Made by a program: the position numbers and the translations under genes. The notes under the pieces are model-generated. The model had not been told where the DNA came from and did not search any database. It was given only the letters and a program-made list of their open reading frames with translations. 36,270 bases of DNA. Source: an uncultured Clostridia bacterium (GTDB lineage Bacteria; Bacillota; Clostridia; Oscillospirales; Ruminococcaceae). The DNA is taken from the NCBI GenBank assembly GCA_947625335.1, contig CANQNY010000009.1, positions 1-36,270 of the forward strand, read 5' to 3'. This document shows positions 16,882-26,042 of the stretch, one piece after another. The first letter of the stretch is position 1; the number at the start of each line of letters is the position of its first letter.

Positions 16882-18948
16882 ATGAGCGGCGGGTACAACT
16901 CGGTTTTCGGAGAATACCGCGATTATTACGACGCGATGCGGATAATTCTCGGCGCGTATGTGGAGCGTCTTAAAGCTTCCGTTCCCGATGAAAGGCTTTA
17001 CAGCCGCGCTGCCCGCGCAGTACGTTCGGAGAGTGATTTTTACGGACTTCCGTTCGTTCTCGCGGGGGAGGAACACCGCAAATTTGAGGCTCTGCTGTCG
17101 GAAATTTCCGAAAAAACGAAAAATACCGAGATCTTCCTCCCGTTCGATTACGTTTGTTCGGCGTTTTCCATGAGCGAGGGGGAGAGGCTCGCGTTTGCGG
17201 CGTGTCTTTTGCGGTCGCTGCACTCGGAGCTTGCCGAGGTGTTCGCGTATATCAACAACGACATAAATATGACTTTCCCGACGCTTTCAAGCGTATGCAC
17301 GGTATTTTTGTCGGGCGACGAACGCGCCGCATACAATGCGCTTACAAGCTATATTCCCATGCTTTTCGAAGTAAAATCGGGTGAAACAGATCTTTCTTGT
17401 GTGGAACTAAAACCCCGCCGCCGCGTGCTGGATCTTCTGCTCGGAATGGAATTTCTGCACGATCTTCCGTATTCGCACACCTTTGCCGTAAACCAGCCTA
17501 TAGACGAGATATGCGGCAGGGAAAAGGAGCTTTCCGCCGCGCAGAAAGCGTTTTCGGACGAGGGGTGCAGCGTGCTGCTTATTGAGGGCGCAAGCGGTAT
17601 GGGAAAGCGGTTTTTTGTGAAACATTGCGGGATACTCTGCCGCAAAAATGTGATTTTTGCCGACGTTGACAAAATCCCCGAAAACGATATTACACTCGCT
17701 ATATCCGAGCTTGAACGCGAAACGATATTGCAGCGGGCGGTGTGCTGTTTTGTCGGAGTTACCGACAAAAATTCCGAAAAAGCAGAGCGTGCGGCGCGGG
17801 GACTTATTCCCTCGCAAAAGCTCATTTTTATGACAGCGGAAAGCCCCGTAAAGCTCGTAAGCCTTCCCGTATGCAGGCTGCGTTTGGGGGATCTGACGTT
17901 CGAGGAAAAACAGAAAATCTGGGACAGTTTTTCCGTTCCCGTGGAAAACCCCGAAACGGTCGCGAAACTTGCCGCGTCATACGATCTTCCGCCGTCCAAG
18001 ATAAAAAAAGTCGTTTCCGAATGTGAACGCACGGCGGGACTCAGGGGCTGCGATAAAATAACCGACGAGATTTTAAAGTCCGTCTGTCTTGCGGAATCGG
18101 AGGGAATTTTAAAGGACAAAGCCTCGCGCATACAAACGTCTTTCAGGCTTTGCGATCTTATCCTCCCGCAGAGCGAAAAATTGCAGATAATCGACGGGAT
18201 AAACTGCATAAGATACCGCCACACCGTCTACGACAGCTGGAAATTCAAGGAGAAAACAGGCACGGGCACGGGACTTTCAATGCTGTTTGAGGGTTCTCCC
18301 GGAACCGGCAAGACCATGGCGGCGTCGATAGTCGCAAACGAGCTTGGGCTTGCGCTTTTCAAGGTGGACTTGTCGAAAATGATGTCAAAATACGTCGGCG
18401 AGACCGAAAAAAGCCTTGACGAGGTTTTCAATATCGCCGAGCGCAGCAATGCGGTTCTTTTGTTTGACGAAACCGACGCTCTCTTCGGCAGGCGCAGCGA
18501 GATAAAGGACAGCCGCGACAAATACGCAAACGTCGAAACCTCGTTTTTGCTCCAGAAAATGGACGAATTCCGCGGGATAATCATTATGACCACCAACTTC
18601 AAGCAGAATATAGACGACGCTTTTATGCGCCGTATAACGTATATTATCCACTTTCCGCAGCCCAACGCCGAGTTTCGTTTGGAATTGTGGAAAAACGCGT
18701 TTCCGAGTGAGGCTCCCGCAGACAAGGGCATTGACTTCGGTTTTCTCGCGGAACGCTTTGAAATGACGGGAGCTATGATAAAAGGAGCAGCCGTGTCCGC
18801 GGCGTTTTCGGCGGCGGCGCGCGGCGGGAATATTTCTATGTCGGACGTGGTCCGCGCCGTGAGAAGGCAGTTTGCGAAATTCGGCAAGAATATCCCGCCC
18901 GCGGATTTTGGTCCTTACTCGTTGTATATAGACAATTCGGACATCTGA
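16882..18948 (+). CDS. CIS AAA+ ATPase (Afp15/Pvc15-like), two AAA-like modules
   Basis: A 688-residue cytoplasmic ATPase. The C-terminal AAA+ module is complete: Walker A EGSPGTGKT (about 470-478), Walker B LLFDETDALFG (about 524-534, with Thr where Ala is usual), sensor-like IIIMTTN, and an arginine pair in FMRRITY (about 583). It closely resembles the Afp15/Pvc15 ATPases that are conserved in CIS clusters and needed for particle assembly. Upstream, residues about 230-400 form a second module with a Walker A-like GASGMGKR but no clear Walker B acidic pair, so it is probably non-hydrolytic. The N-terminal 200 residues are helical. It starts 3 nt after the YbjN-like gene and is followed after 10 nt by the giant protein gene. 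Confidence 0.88.
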   Translation: MSGGYNSVFGEYRDYYDAMRIILGAYVERLKASVPDERLYSRAARAVRSESDFYGLPFVLAGEEHRKFEALLSEISEKTKNTEIFLPFDYVCSAFSMSEGERLAFAACLLRSLHSELAEVFAYINNDINMTFPTLSSVCTVFLSGDERAAYNALTSYIPMLFEVKSGETDLSCVELKPRRRVLDLLLGMEFLHDLPYSHTFAVNQPIDEICGREKELSAAQKAFSDEGCSVLLIEGASGMGKRFFVKHCGILCRKNVIFADVDKIPENDITLAISELERETILQRAVCCFVGVTDKNSEKAERAARGLIPSQKLIFMTAESPVKLVSLPVCRLRLGDLTFEEKQKIWDSFSVPVENPETVAKLAASYDLPPSKIKKVVSECERTAGLRGCDKITDEILKSVCLAESEGILKDKASRIQTSFRLCDLILPQSEKLQIIDGINCIRYRHTVYDSWKFKEKTGTGTGLSMLFEGSPGTGKTMAASIVANELGLALFKVDLSKMMSKYVGETEKSLDEVFNIAERSNAVLLFDETDALFGRRSEIKDSRDKYANVETSFLLQKMDEFRGIIIMTTNFKQNIDDAFMRRITYIIHFPQPNAEFRLELWKNAFPSEAPADKGIDFGFLAERFEMTGAMIKGAAVSAAFSAAARGGNISMSDVVRAVRRQFAKFGKNIPPADFGPYSLYIDNSDI

Positions 18949-18958
18949 GGTGACGTCT

Positions 18959-21900
18959 ATGGCATTTGAAAGATTGAAAAAAATTTTTGGGGTCGGAAAA
19001 TCTTCCGAAGAAAAAGCCCCCGCTTCGGCGCAGAATACGGGAAAACGGCAGCTGCCGCCCGACGACGACCCTACGAAAACGGTTGAGGAGGCGCGCGACT
19101 GGGCAAACGAGCGGAATAACGAGATAGGCAGACAGTCCGCGGGAGGAGCAAGAGGAGCAGGAGGAGCAGGGGCTTCGGGAGCTTCTGCGGGCGGGTCAAA
19201 CGCTGTTCCCGACGGCAATCTTACCATCGGAATGCTGACGTTCACGGTGAAGAACGAAAACGGCAAAGCCATTGCGACAGAGGGTACTGTGTCCGTTCTC
19301 GGAGCGGATGTCAAATGGACGGCGGTTGAGCCTATAGTTCTCCGGCGCGACAATAGTAACCAGATTCTAGCCTATGGCAAGGTGAAATTTCGGCACGAAA
19401 AGCTTGATTTCGGCGAAGAAGTTGTCATAGGCGTGAACAGCGGTATGTCGTCGATATCGGTAGACGGTCCCGACGGAATTCTTTACACCGAAAACGGCAT
19501 AACTCTCGCCACGGGAATAGGCGGCACGCTTTCGCTTGACGAGATTGTCCCGCGGAAGCTTGCTGTAAAGTCTCCGACAATTCCAAATTCCAACGACGAT
19601 CCGTTTGAGGGTACTCTTAAAATCACCTCCGAGGGCATTGTCGGGGAGGCTAAAAAAAACGCGCTCGGATTTGCCGACTCCGCGGCGGATATTATCAAAT
19701 CCGTGCAGAAAGAGTATGTCCTTTTCAAAGGCGAAAACGGCTTGAGTTATAAAATTGATATGTCCGACGCCGAGATAAATTATTCGATAGGGGAAATATT
19801 CTCCATTAAAGGCAAAACCCCTATAATCGGAGAAATCAAAAGCGACGGCAGCTATATTTATCATGTTTCAAACGGACAATATACCGTTTCGGCTTTCGGA
19901 ACGAATTTTTTAGCAAAGGATCTCCCCGCAAACTTTGACCTTACCTACGCAAACGGGAAGTTATCCACCGATAATTTCAATATACATTTTGATACTTTCG
20001 AAATAGGTCCGATGATTGCTGCAAACATCGCGGTAAATATAAATTTCACGGAAAAATCGCTGTCGCTGGATTCTGACAGCGTGACTTTTAAAAATATCCC
20101 GCTTACTATCGGTAAGACGACGATAACAGCAAACAGCACGGGATTTTCCATAGCGCAGGCAAGTGCCGAGCTTTCTTTGGGCGAAGGAGATGAAGCTCCG
20201 AAAGCCACGGCGAATATAACGGGCTTAAGTTATGCCGCGGAAAAACTTTCCGTTAATAATTTCAGCGCAAATGTTCCCGAAATAACTTTATCCGACAATT
20301 TCAAGCTTAACAGCGCCGATCTTTCCGGCAAGTTGTCGGAGTCGGGAATTGATCTTTCCGCAACGGTCGGAGTGGTTGTGGATTATAAAGGCAGCCCGTT
20401 TGCGGTATCTGCTCCCGATGGCGTAACGGCGTCGATTTCGTATCATAAAAGCGCAGGCGAGGGCGGCAACGCTCCTGCCAAGGGAAATACGACAGGGGTT
20501 GCGATAAATACCGACGATACGCTCGGAAAGGACATCTCCGTGTCGCTTAACGGCGCGCTTTCGGCAGCTCTTGTCATAGGTGAAAAAGAAATTGCGTCCG
20601 CCACGGTAACCGATTTTTCCTATGTGGGCAAGGTTATGACGTTTGGAGAACTCGAGCTTTCGGCAGATATTTCAAAATTATTCAAATCTATCGACGGAAC
20701 GGGTACTTTCCATGCGAAAAATCTTACCTACGGCAACGGCAATTTCCATTTTGATAACTTGTCCGTAACCCTCGCTAACTCGACTTTCAAAAAAAAGGAA
20801 CTGCCGAATATCACCCTCAATGTAAACAAGGACAGCGACGTATCGGAGGAAACTTCCGCCGCGGGCGATGCCGTAGTCCCGCTTGACGAGAACACCAACG
20901 CGGATCTTAAAACGCTCTCGTTTACGCTGAATATCGGTAAGTCGCCCTCTTTGGAAATGGCGGCAAGCAGTTTTTCGACAAATATCGGTCCGTTTGCGGT
21001 GGAAGCCGAAAACGCCGTTATAACGCTGGCGAGCGACAGATTTTCGAGTACGTTTGAAACACTCAGCGTATCAAACGATGATTTAGGGAAGCGTATCGCC
21101 GCTTTTTGCGGTATGGAGGGCGTGGCGTTTACACTGGGTGAATTCCGCTTTGGGTCGGACGGCTTTTCAGTCGGAGCGGTCGGCTTGCAGTTCAACGGCG
21201 ACGCAAAACTGTTCGGAAATGTTCATCTCATCGATCCCGCGGTATCGTTCAATCTTGCCGATAAAAGTCTCGGACTTGATTTCACGCTTTCATATGAAGG
21301 CGGCGACAGCTCGCTGCTGAAAAACTTCAGCGGCAATATGTCGCTTTCCGTCGGCGCGGAAAAAATTACGATAAACGAATTGTCGGACTTTGCGCTTGAT
21401 TTCGGAAGCTGGGGAAAAGGCGGGGTGGAATCCGCAAGCAAATCCGAAAGAGGGATTACGCTTACGGGAGTTACGCTCAAACACGCGAAGTCTGACGACC
21501 CGTCTCAGTTTGAGGGAATGAATCCCATTCTCGCGGCAATTCTCAGAGAAACTCCCGACCTCGCTGTACGCCTTGAAACGCTTACCATCACTAAAAACGG
21601 CATTGATCCCATAACAGCGGGAAATTTTACCATTGAGCAATTCACCAAGGATTTTACAATCACCGACGGCTTTACAGGAACAATCGACTACAACTCCCAA
21701 AGCGGGCTTAATATCGCTCTTAACGCAGAAAAAAGTTTCCCGAACGAACAAGACGAGGGCGAACTGTCCATGGGACGCATCGCCGAATTGGATCTTAATT
21801 TCCCGATAGTGCCGTGCTTGTCGGCAGGCGTGGATTTTCATGCCGACGCGGGATTTAAGGCTGCGATCGGAGCGAATGCAAATGTCGCAAAGGACGCCGC

Positions 21901-23962
21901 GGGAGTCACCACGTTCAGCGGTAAGGTTAATGCAGAAGCTCACGGCGCGGTTGGAGCGGGCGTCGGAGTAAAGCTTATGCTGGGGGTTAATAGTTTTAAC
22001 ACCTCTGTCGGGCTTTCGGGAAATGTTGTCGCACGAGGAGACGGTTCATTGAACGGCAAAATGCAGTTTACGCACGACCCGTCGCTGCCGTTTTTGCAGA
22101 GCTTTTCGCTTGACCGTAAACAGTCTTCTTTGGGTTACGCTCTGAACGCTGATCTTGCGTTCGAGCTGAATGCGACCGCAGGCGCAGAGGCGAAACTGCC
22201 CGCGTTTATAGCGAAAAAAGATTCGCTTGCCGTGTATCATTCGTTTAATCTTGCAACTGTAAATCTCGGCAATGTCAAGTTCAACGGAAATTTGAGCTAC
22301 AAGAAGAACGGTTGGGTATTTGAACACAGCGAAGAAAGTGATTTTCTCGGAAAATTCCATATCGACCATGTTGAGGAGAAGATAAATGAATTCGGCACAA
22401 CTTACGATTCTCTGAAAAGGGATATGGAGGCGGTGCAGTATATCTGCTCGAAGGTGACGGAGGGCAACGTCATAGGTCTTGACGCGCTTATGAACGACAA
22501 GACCATAACCGGCTTAGGTTCGCTGTATGAGAAGCTGAAAGATATACGCAAGCAGGGTATGGATAATTCCATGGAGGCTTACAAGCTTATGGCGGAGCTT
22601 AAAAAGCGGCTTGCGAACAAGGCTGACGAGGGCGAGAAAAACCTTAAGGAAGTCGAGGCTCTCGAAAATATCGAGCTGCAGTCGCAGCAGGCAAACGATG
22701 TTATCCTGGGCAGACAGCGCGCCGAAAAACAACCCGAAAGCGAGAGCGAAAACACCGAAGCCGAAGCGGAAAATTCCGTTGTTACCGAAAGCGGAGTTAC
22801 CGCGAAAGAATACGCGGATTTTATGAAACGTGTAAAAGCAATGCTTGACGACCCCAACGATCCCGCGATAAATAAGCTGTCGGAGCTTGACCCTGTTGCG
22901 GTTACAAATATGCTTAAGGTGTACAAACTAAAAGGCAGCCAAAGCTGGGCGAGCTTTCGCTTAAACGAAAGTCAGGGTTCGCTTACGGCGTTTCATAAAA
23001 TGCTGGTAAAAGACCCTCAAACCCCCGTTTCCAAGAGCAAAAGCAAAACCAAAACCAATGACGACAAGATTTTTACGGAGGCTCTCACGTCGCTTTCCTC
23101 GCTTCAGGATAACTGTTACAACAAGCTTGCGGAAGTTCAGATGGAAATTGACGATATAAACAAACAACTTGAAGACCTTGACAAAGATTCCACAACACGA
23201 AAGACGAAAATCGACAAGCAGAAGGAGGATTACAAGAAACTGCTTGAAGAAAAGCAAAAACAAAAGGAAGAGCTCTTAAGAACCGAGGTCGAGGGCGTGC
23301 AGATGTCGTCGAGCATAAAGGGCTTTACGGAGTTTTTGTCCGTCCAGGACAGTCACGTTCAGGGTATGATTTCAGCAAAGGCGGATCAGTACAAGTCCGT
23401 AGAAAACGTCGCTCTTAACGAAGATGTATTGACGGCGCGGAAAAAATGGCTTATAGATATTCTCGGCAATATGGCAAAGACCTATTTCAATACGGCGAAA
23501 AACTATTTAACTCCCGAATTCGAGGTAACCAACTGGGCGGGGTATGAAAAAACATTGAGAAACACGCTCGAGCAGGCTTCCAAACGCCGGAATGCTCTCG
23601 AAAGGGGAGAATGGTTCGAGGACGACCTGAAAAACTCTTACGGGTTCAGCTCGTTCAGCATAAAAGGCAGAGGATCTCAGTTCACAGGCAAAAAGAACGC
23701 CGCCTCGGAGTATACGCGCCTGAAAAACGCCTATAACAACATAAACGGCAGCATAACAAATTTCTTTGAGCTTCTTAAAGTGAATATGCAAACCACCGAA
23801 TCGCTTATGAAAGTGGATTTCAGCTCGTTCAAATCAGCCAAAGCTCTGAGCATTGAAAGCGAGAAGATAATCGACGCCGTAAACAAGACCGACGAAACCG
23901 AAAAGGCTATCCCGAAAAAACCTCCCGAGTCCGTCGAAGAGCTTATTAAACAAACGGCATAA
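18959..23962 (+). CDS. Giant beta-repeat/coiled-coil CIS-associated protein (candidate cargo or tape measure)
   Basis: A 1667-residue protein from ATG 18959, 6 nt after TGAGGTGA; the GTG at 18950 lies in that site. Residues 1-60 are polar and probably disordered; 60-82 form a Gly/Ala/Ser linker. From about 85 to 1120 runs a repetitive beta-rich region of short amphipathic strands with recurring patterns such as LSFTLNIG, FAVEAENAVITLAS and KSLGLDFTLSYEG. After this come long helices, including a strong coiled coil at about 1393-1444 (DDINKQLEDLDKD...KQKEDYKKLLEEKQKQKEEL). There is no TM segment or toxin motif I recognise. In Afp/PVC clusters toxins follow the ATPase gene, which favours cargo; length and helical end leave a tape-measure role open. 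It is the last gene before the terminator. Confidence 0.6.
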   Translation: MAFERLKKIFGVGKSSEEKAPASAQNTGKRQLPPDDDPTKTVEEARDWANERNNEIGRQSAGGARGAGGAGASGASAGGSNAVPDGNLTIGMLTFTVKNENGKAIATEGTVSVLGADVKWTAVEPIVLRRDNSNQILAYGKVKFRHEKLDFGEEVVIGVNSGMSSISVDGPDGILYTENGITLATGIGGTLSLDEIVPRKLAVKSPTIPNSNDDPFEGTLKITSEGIVGEAKKNALGFADSAADIIKSVQKEYVLFKGENGLSYKIDMSDAEINYSIGEIFSIKGKTPIIGEIKSDGSYIYHVSNGQYTVSAFGTNFLAKDLPANFDLTYANGKLSTDNFNIHFDTFEIGPMIAANIAVNINFTEKSLSLDSDSVTFKNIPLTIGKTTITANSTGFSIAQASAELSLGEGDEAPKATANITGLSYAAEKLSVNNFSANVPEITLSDNFKLNSADLSGKLSESGIDLSATVGVVVDYKGSPFAVSAPDGVTASISYHKSAGEGGNAPAKGNTTGVAINTDDTLGKDISVSLNGALSAALVIGEKEIASATVTDFSYVGKVMTFGELELSADISKLFKSIDGTGTFHAKNLTYGNGNFHFDNLSVTLANSTFKKKELPNITLNVNKDSDVSEETSAAGDAVVPLDENTNADLKTLSFTLNIGKSPSLEMAASSFSTNIGPFAVEAENAVITLASDRFSSTFETLSVSNDDLGKRIAAFCGMEGVAFTLGEFRFGSDGFSVGAVGLQFNGDAKLFGNVHLIDPAVSFNLADKSLGLDFTLSYEGGDSSLLKNFSGNMSLSVGAEKITINELSDFALDFGSWGKGGVESASKSERGITLTGVTLKHAKSDDPSQFEGMNPILAAILRETPDLAVRLETLTITKNGIDPITAGNFTIEQFTKDFTITDGFTGTIDYNSQSGLNIALNAEKSFPNEQDEGELSMGRIAELDLNFPIVPCLSAGVDFHADAGFKAAIGANANVAKDAAGVTTFSGKVNAEAHGAVGAGVGVKLMLGVNSFNTSVGLSGNVVARGDGSLNGKMQFTHDPSLPFLQSFSLDRKQSSLGYALNADLAFELNATAGAEAKLPAFIAKKDSLAVYHSFNLATVNLGNVKFNGNLSYKKNGWVFEHSEESDFLGKFHIDHVEEKINEFGTTYDSLKRDMEAVQYICSKVTEGNVIGLDALMNDKTITGLGSLYEKLKDIRKQGMDNSMEAYKLMAELKKRLANKADEGEKNLKEVEALENIELQSQQANDVILGRQRAEKQPESESENTEAEAENSVVTESGVTAKEYADFMKRVKAMLDDPNDPAINKLSELDPVAVTNMLKVYKLKGSQSWASFRLNESQGSLTAFHKMLVKDPQTPVSKSKSKTKTNDDKIFTEALTSLSSLQDNCYNKLAEVQMEIDDINKQLEDLDKDSTTRKTKIDKQKEDYKKLLEEKQKQKEELLRTEVEGVQMSSSIKGFTEFLSVQDSHVQGMISAKADQYKSVENVALNEDVLTARKKWLIDILGNMAKTYFNTAKNYLTPEFEVTNWAGYEKTLRNTLEQASKRRNALERGEWFEDDLKNSYGFSSFSIKGRGSQFTGKKNAASEYTRLKNAYNNINGSITNFFELLKVNMQTTESLMKVDFSSFKSAKALSIESEKIIDAVNKTDETEKAIPKKPPESVEELIKQTA

Positions 23963-23980
23963 CCGTTTTGACAGAAAAAT

Positions 23981-24016
23981 CCCCGCGCAGACAATCTCCG
24001 CGCGGGGTAATTTTAT
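23981..24016. terminator. Bidirectional intrinsic terminator
   Basis: A perfect 8-bp GC stem, CCCCGCGC (23981-23988) with GCGCGGGG (24000-24007), and an 11-nt loop. On the + side it is followed by TAATTTTAT and on the - side by ATTTTT (complement of 23975-23980). It lies 19 nt after the stop of the giant CIS gene and just after the fabV stop, so it can end both convergent operons. Confidence 0.85.
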
Positions 24017-25155
24017 ATTTCAACGTCAGCGTCGTAATCCACGCCGTCAATGCCGAACCCGAACATCTCGTAAAAATCTTTCCAGTAGCCGTCAATGTCC
24101 GTGCAGTCCTTGAAATTCTCCTGCGAGATGCTGTTCCACACCTCGGTGACTTTTTCCTGAATTTCGGGGAGCATTTCATAGTCGTCCATGCGAATCATTC
24201 CGTCCGCGTCAAGATTGAGTTTTCCGCTCCCGAATTCGGAAAACAGACGGTACATTTGCTCTATGCAGCCCTCGTGGTTTCCCGCCTCTTTCATTATTTT
24301 GTAAAGAATTGCAATGTACAGCGGCACTATCGGAATAGCCGAGGACGACTGCGTAACAAGAGCCTTGTTTACCGAAACGTAAGCCCGGACACCCTTTTTA
24401 TTCAGCTTTTTCGAGGTCTCGAAGAGATGCGCCTTCGCGCGCCCGATTGACCCCTCGAAATACATCGGGTGAGTTATCTTCGGACCGATGTAGTTGTACG
24501 CGACAGTCACGGCGTTGTCCTCGATAGCGTCGGCGGCTTTCAGCGCGTCAATCCACGCCTCCCAGTCCTCTCCGCCCATAACCTTGACGGTAGCCTCGAT
24601 TTCTTCCTCCGTCGCGGGTTCTATGGTAATCTCCGAAATAGCGTTGTTTCTAAGGTCAATGGTCTTGTTAGTGTACGGCGCGCCCGTTGTTTTGAGAACG
24701 CTTTTATACACAACATCTCCCACCGTTCTCCTCGGAGCGGCAAGAGAATACACCACCATGTCAACCTTGCCCAGATCGGATTTTATAATGTCGATAACTT
24801 CCTTTTTGCACTCGTCGGAATAAGCGTCGCCGTTCACCGACTTCGCATAAAGCCCCTCGTTATGAGCGAATTTCTCGAAAGCTTTGGTGTTGTACCAGCC
24901 CGCAGTACCGGTTTTATTGCCGCCGCCCTCTTTGTCGAACATAACGCCCAAAGTCGCCGCACCGCAGCCGAACGCCGCCGAAATCCTCGACGCCAAGCCG
25001 TATCCCGCCGACGCGCCGATAACCAGCACCTTTTTTGCGCCCTCGATTTTCCCTTTGGACTTCACATAATCTATCTGCCGCTTAACAGCCGCCTCGCAGC
25101 CGACAGGGTGAGCCGTCGTGCAGATAAATCCTCTTACTTTCGGTTGAACTACCAT
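24013..25155 (-). CDS. fabV: trans-2-enoyl-ACP/CoA reductase, FabV/TER type
   Basis: NADH-dependent reductase of the 2,3 double bond of enoyl thioesters, acting in fatty acid synthesis (FabV) or, for the closely related TER enzymes, on crotonyl-CoA in butyrate formation. The 380-residue protein begins VVQPKVRGFICTTAHPVGC, as expected for the family, and the frame upstream of this ATG is not conserved. AAGGAG lies 6 nt before ATG 25155. The nucleotide-binding GASAGYG is at 48-54 and the family-specific Y-x8-K catalytic pair is Tyr232/Lys241 (YFEGSIGRAK). It is slightly short against the usual 395-400 residues but has no visible break. It follows the HD gene by 23 nt and shares its promoter. 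Whether ACP or CoA substrates are preferred cannot be decided from sequence. Confidence 0.92.
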   Translation of the reverse strand: MVVQPKVRGFICTTAHPVGCEAAVKRQIDYVKSKGKIEGAKKVLVIGASAGYGLASRISAAFGCGAATLGVMFDKEGGGNKTGTAGWYNTKAFEKFAHNEGLYAKSVNGDAYSDECKKEVIDIIKSDLGKVDMVVYSLAAPRRTVGDVVYKSVLKTTGAPYTNKTIDLRNNAISEITIEPATEEEIEATVKVMGGEDWEAWIDALKAADAIEDNAVTVAYNYIGPKITHPMYFEGSIGRAKAHLFETSKKLNKKGVRAYVSVNKALVTQSSSAIPIVPLYIAILYKIMKEAGNHEGCIEQMYRLFSEFGSGKLNLDADGMIRMDDYEMLPEIQEKVTEVWNSISQENFKDCTDIDGYWKDFYEMFGFGIDGVDYDADVEI

Positions 25156-25178
25156 AAAAACTCCTTCCGTCACACTTC

Positions 25179-25718
25179 TTATTTCAAAGACATCCTCATA
25201 AACATAATTACCGTAACGCACGCGGCAAGCTGCGCTTTGGATTTTGCGAATTTTATCACCATATCGGAAAATTCCGCCGCAGCGCAGAATTTGTCCACAA
25301 GCGTAATCGCGAACGTTTCGCGAAAATGCGGACGGGTCTTTGTCACGGGCCACATGTGGTTTACTATCATATCCCGTTCCAGCTCCGACAGCGAGAACTT
25401 GCGCGACGCGTTTTCCAAAGCGACTTTCGGGTGCTCCTCGGCGTGGGATTTTTCGGAAATATGCTCCAATCTGTCATACAGGAAAAAATCATGCAAAAGC
25501 CCCGCGCGCGCGGCAGAGCGGGCGTTCAGGTGAAATTTTCTGCATAAAAGGAAATTGTAGTACGAAACGTTCAGCGAGTGCTGAAAACGCGTCGTGCCGA
25601 TGTGATGACGGAATTCTTTAAGGCTGTTTACCTCGTCGTCGCGCAGAATATCGTCAATACACCCGTAGTATTCCGAAAGTTCCGACAGCTCTTTTTTTGA
25701 GAGTATCGCTTTGAGCAT
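25179..25718 (-). CDS. HD-domain phosphohydrolase-like protein
   Basis: A 179-residue protein of the HD superfamily. The metal ligands are in order: His in TTRFQHSLNV, the HD pair in LLHDFFLYD, and an Asp in ITLVDKFCAA. Proteins of this size are common in Clostridia, annotated simply as HD domain-containing; substrates are unknown and could be nucleotides or phosphorylated metabolites. ATG 25718 is preferred to the adjacent TTG 25721 because AAAGGTGG then has 7-nt spacing. It is the first gene of a two-gene operon with fabV, behind a good promoter. Confidence 0.78.
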   Translation of the reverse strand: MLKAILSKKELSELSEYYGCIDDILRDDEVNSLKEFRHHIGTTRFQHSLNVSYYNFLLCRKFHLNARSAARAGLLHDFFLYDRLEHISEKSHAEEHPKVALENASRKFSLSELERDMIVNHMWPVTKTRPHFRETFAITLVDKFCAAAEFSDMVIKFAKSKAQLAACVTVIMFMRMSLK

Positions 25719-25752
25719 CAAAAAACCACCTTTAAAAGAAATCGTTACTTAT

Positions 25753-25781
25753 ATTGTAGCTCTTTTTTTACTTTTTTTCAA
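25753..25781 (-). promoter_or_regulatory. Sigma-70/SigA-type promoter of HD-fabV
   Basis: On the - strand, TTGAAA (complement of 25776-25781), a 17-bp spacer and TACAAT (complement of 25753-25758). The predicted transcript would start near 25746, about 28 nt before the HD start, and includes the AAAGGTGG ribosome site. Both hexamers are one base from consensus. Confidence 0.7.
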
Positions 25782-25972
25782 TGGTAATTTTTAATATTGT
25801 GAATTTTATACAAAGTTTTTCGTCAGCCTTTGTGCAGTTTGCGTTTTGGCTAAAATTTTATACACATAGTTTACAAATAACACGCGTCATAAAGTAACAG
25901 CTAACTAAAATATACTTAAAATTAGGTAAAATATGTGTGATAACGATTACTTTTGTGCAAAATTCACAAAAA

Positions 25973-26004
25973 ACTACCTGAAGATTTCTATATATCTAGG
26001 TGGT
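25973..26004. promoter_or_regulatory. Imperfect dyad, possible operator
   Basis: ACTACCT at 25973-25979 faces AGGTGGT at 25998-26004 (one mismatch), with a partial inner match AGAT/ATCT between. It ends 10 bp before the -35 hexamer of the following promoter, a position suited to a regulator. No family can be named. Confidence 0.3.
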
Positions 26005-26013
26005 TTGTTGGAC

Positions 26014-26042
26014 TTGTAATAATTATATATTTGGTGTATAAT
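26014..26042 (+). promoter_or_regulatory. Promoter of the helicase-like/GHKL ATPase pair
   Basis: TTGTAA (26014-26019), a 17-bp spacer and a perfect TATAAT (26037-26042). The predicted start of transcription is near 26049, leaving a leader of about 80 nt before the TTG start at 26131. Confidence 0.65.

Noticed and set aside
19138-19200. Gly/Ala/Ser-rich stretch as a sign of frameshift or sequencing error
   Set aside because: The frame stays open on both sides and the stretch fits a flexible linker between a leader and a folded region.
1-23962. Prophage
   Set aside because: No integrase, capsid, portal, terminase or lysis gene is seen, and DUF4255, DUF4280 and the Afp15-like ATPase point to a CIS instead.
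24469-25533. A 354-codon open frame on the + strand
   Set aside because: Antisense to fabV and the HD gene and spans their junction; the opposite strand carries clear catalytic motifs.
25938-25951. TGATAACGATTACT, resembling a CcpA cre site
   Set aside because: It has an extra base in the left half against the cre consensus and is not symmetric enough; no other copy is seen.
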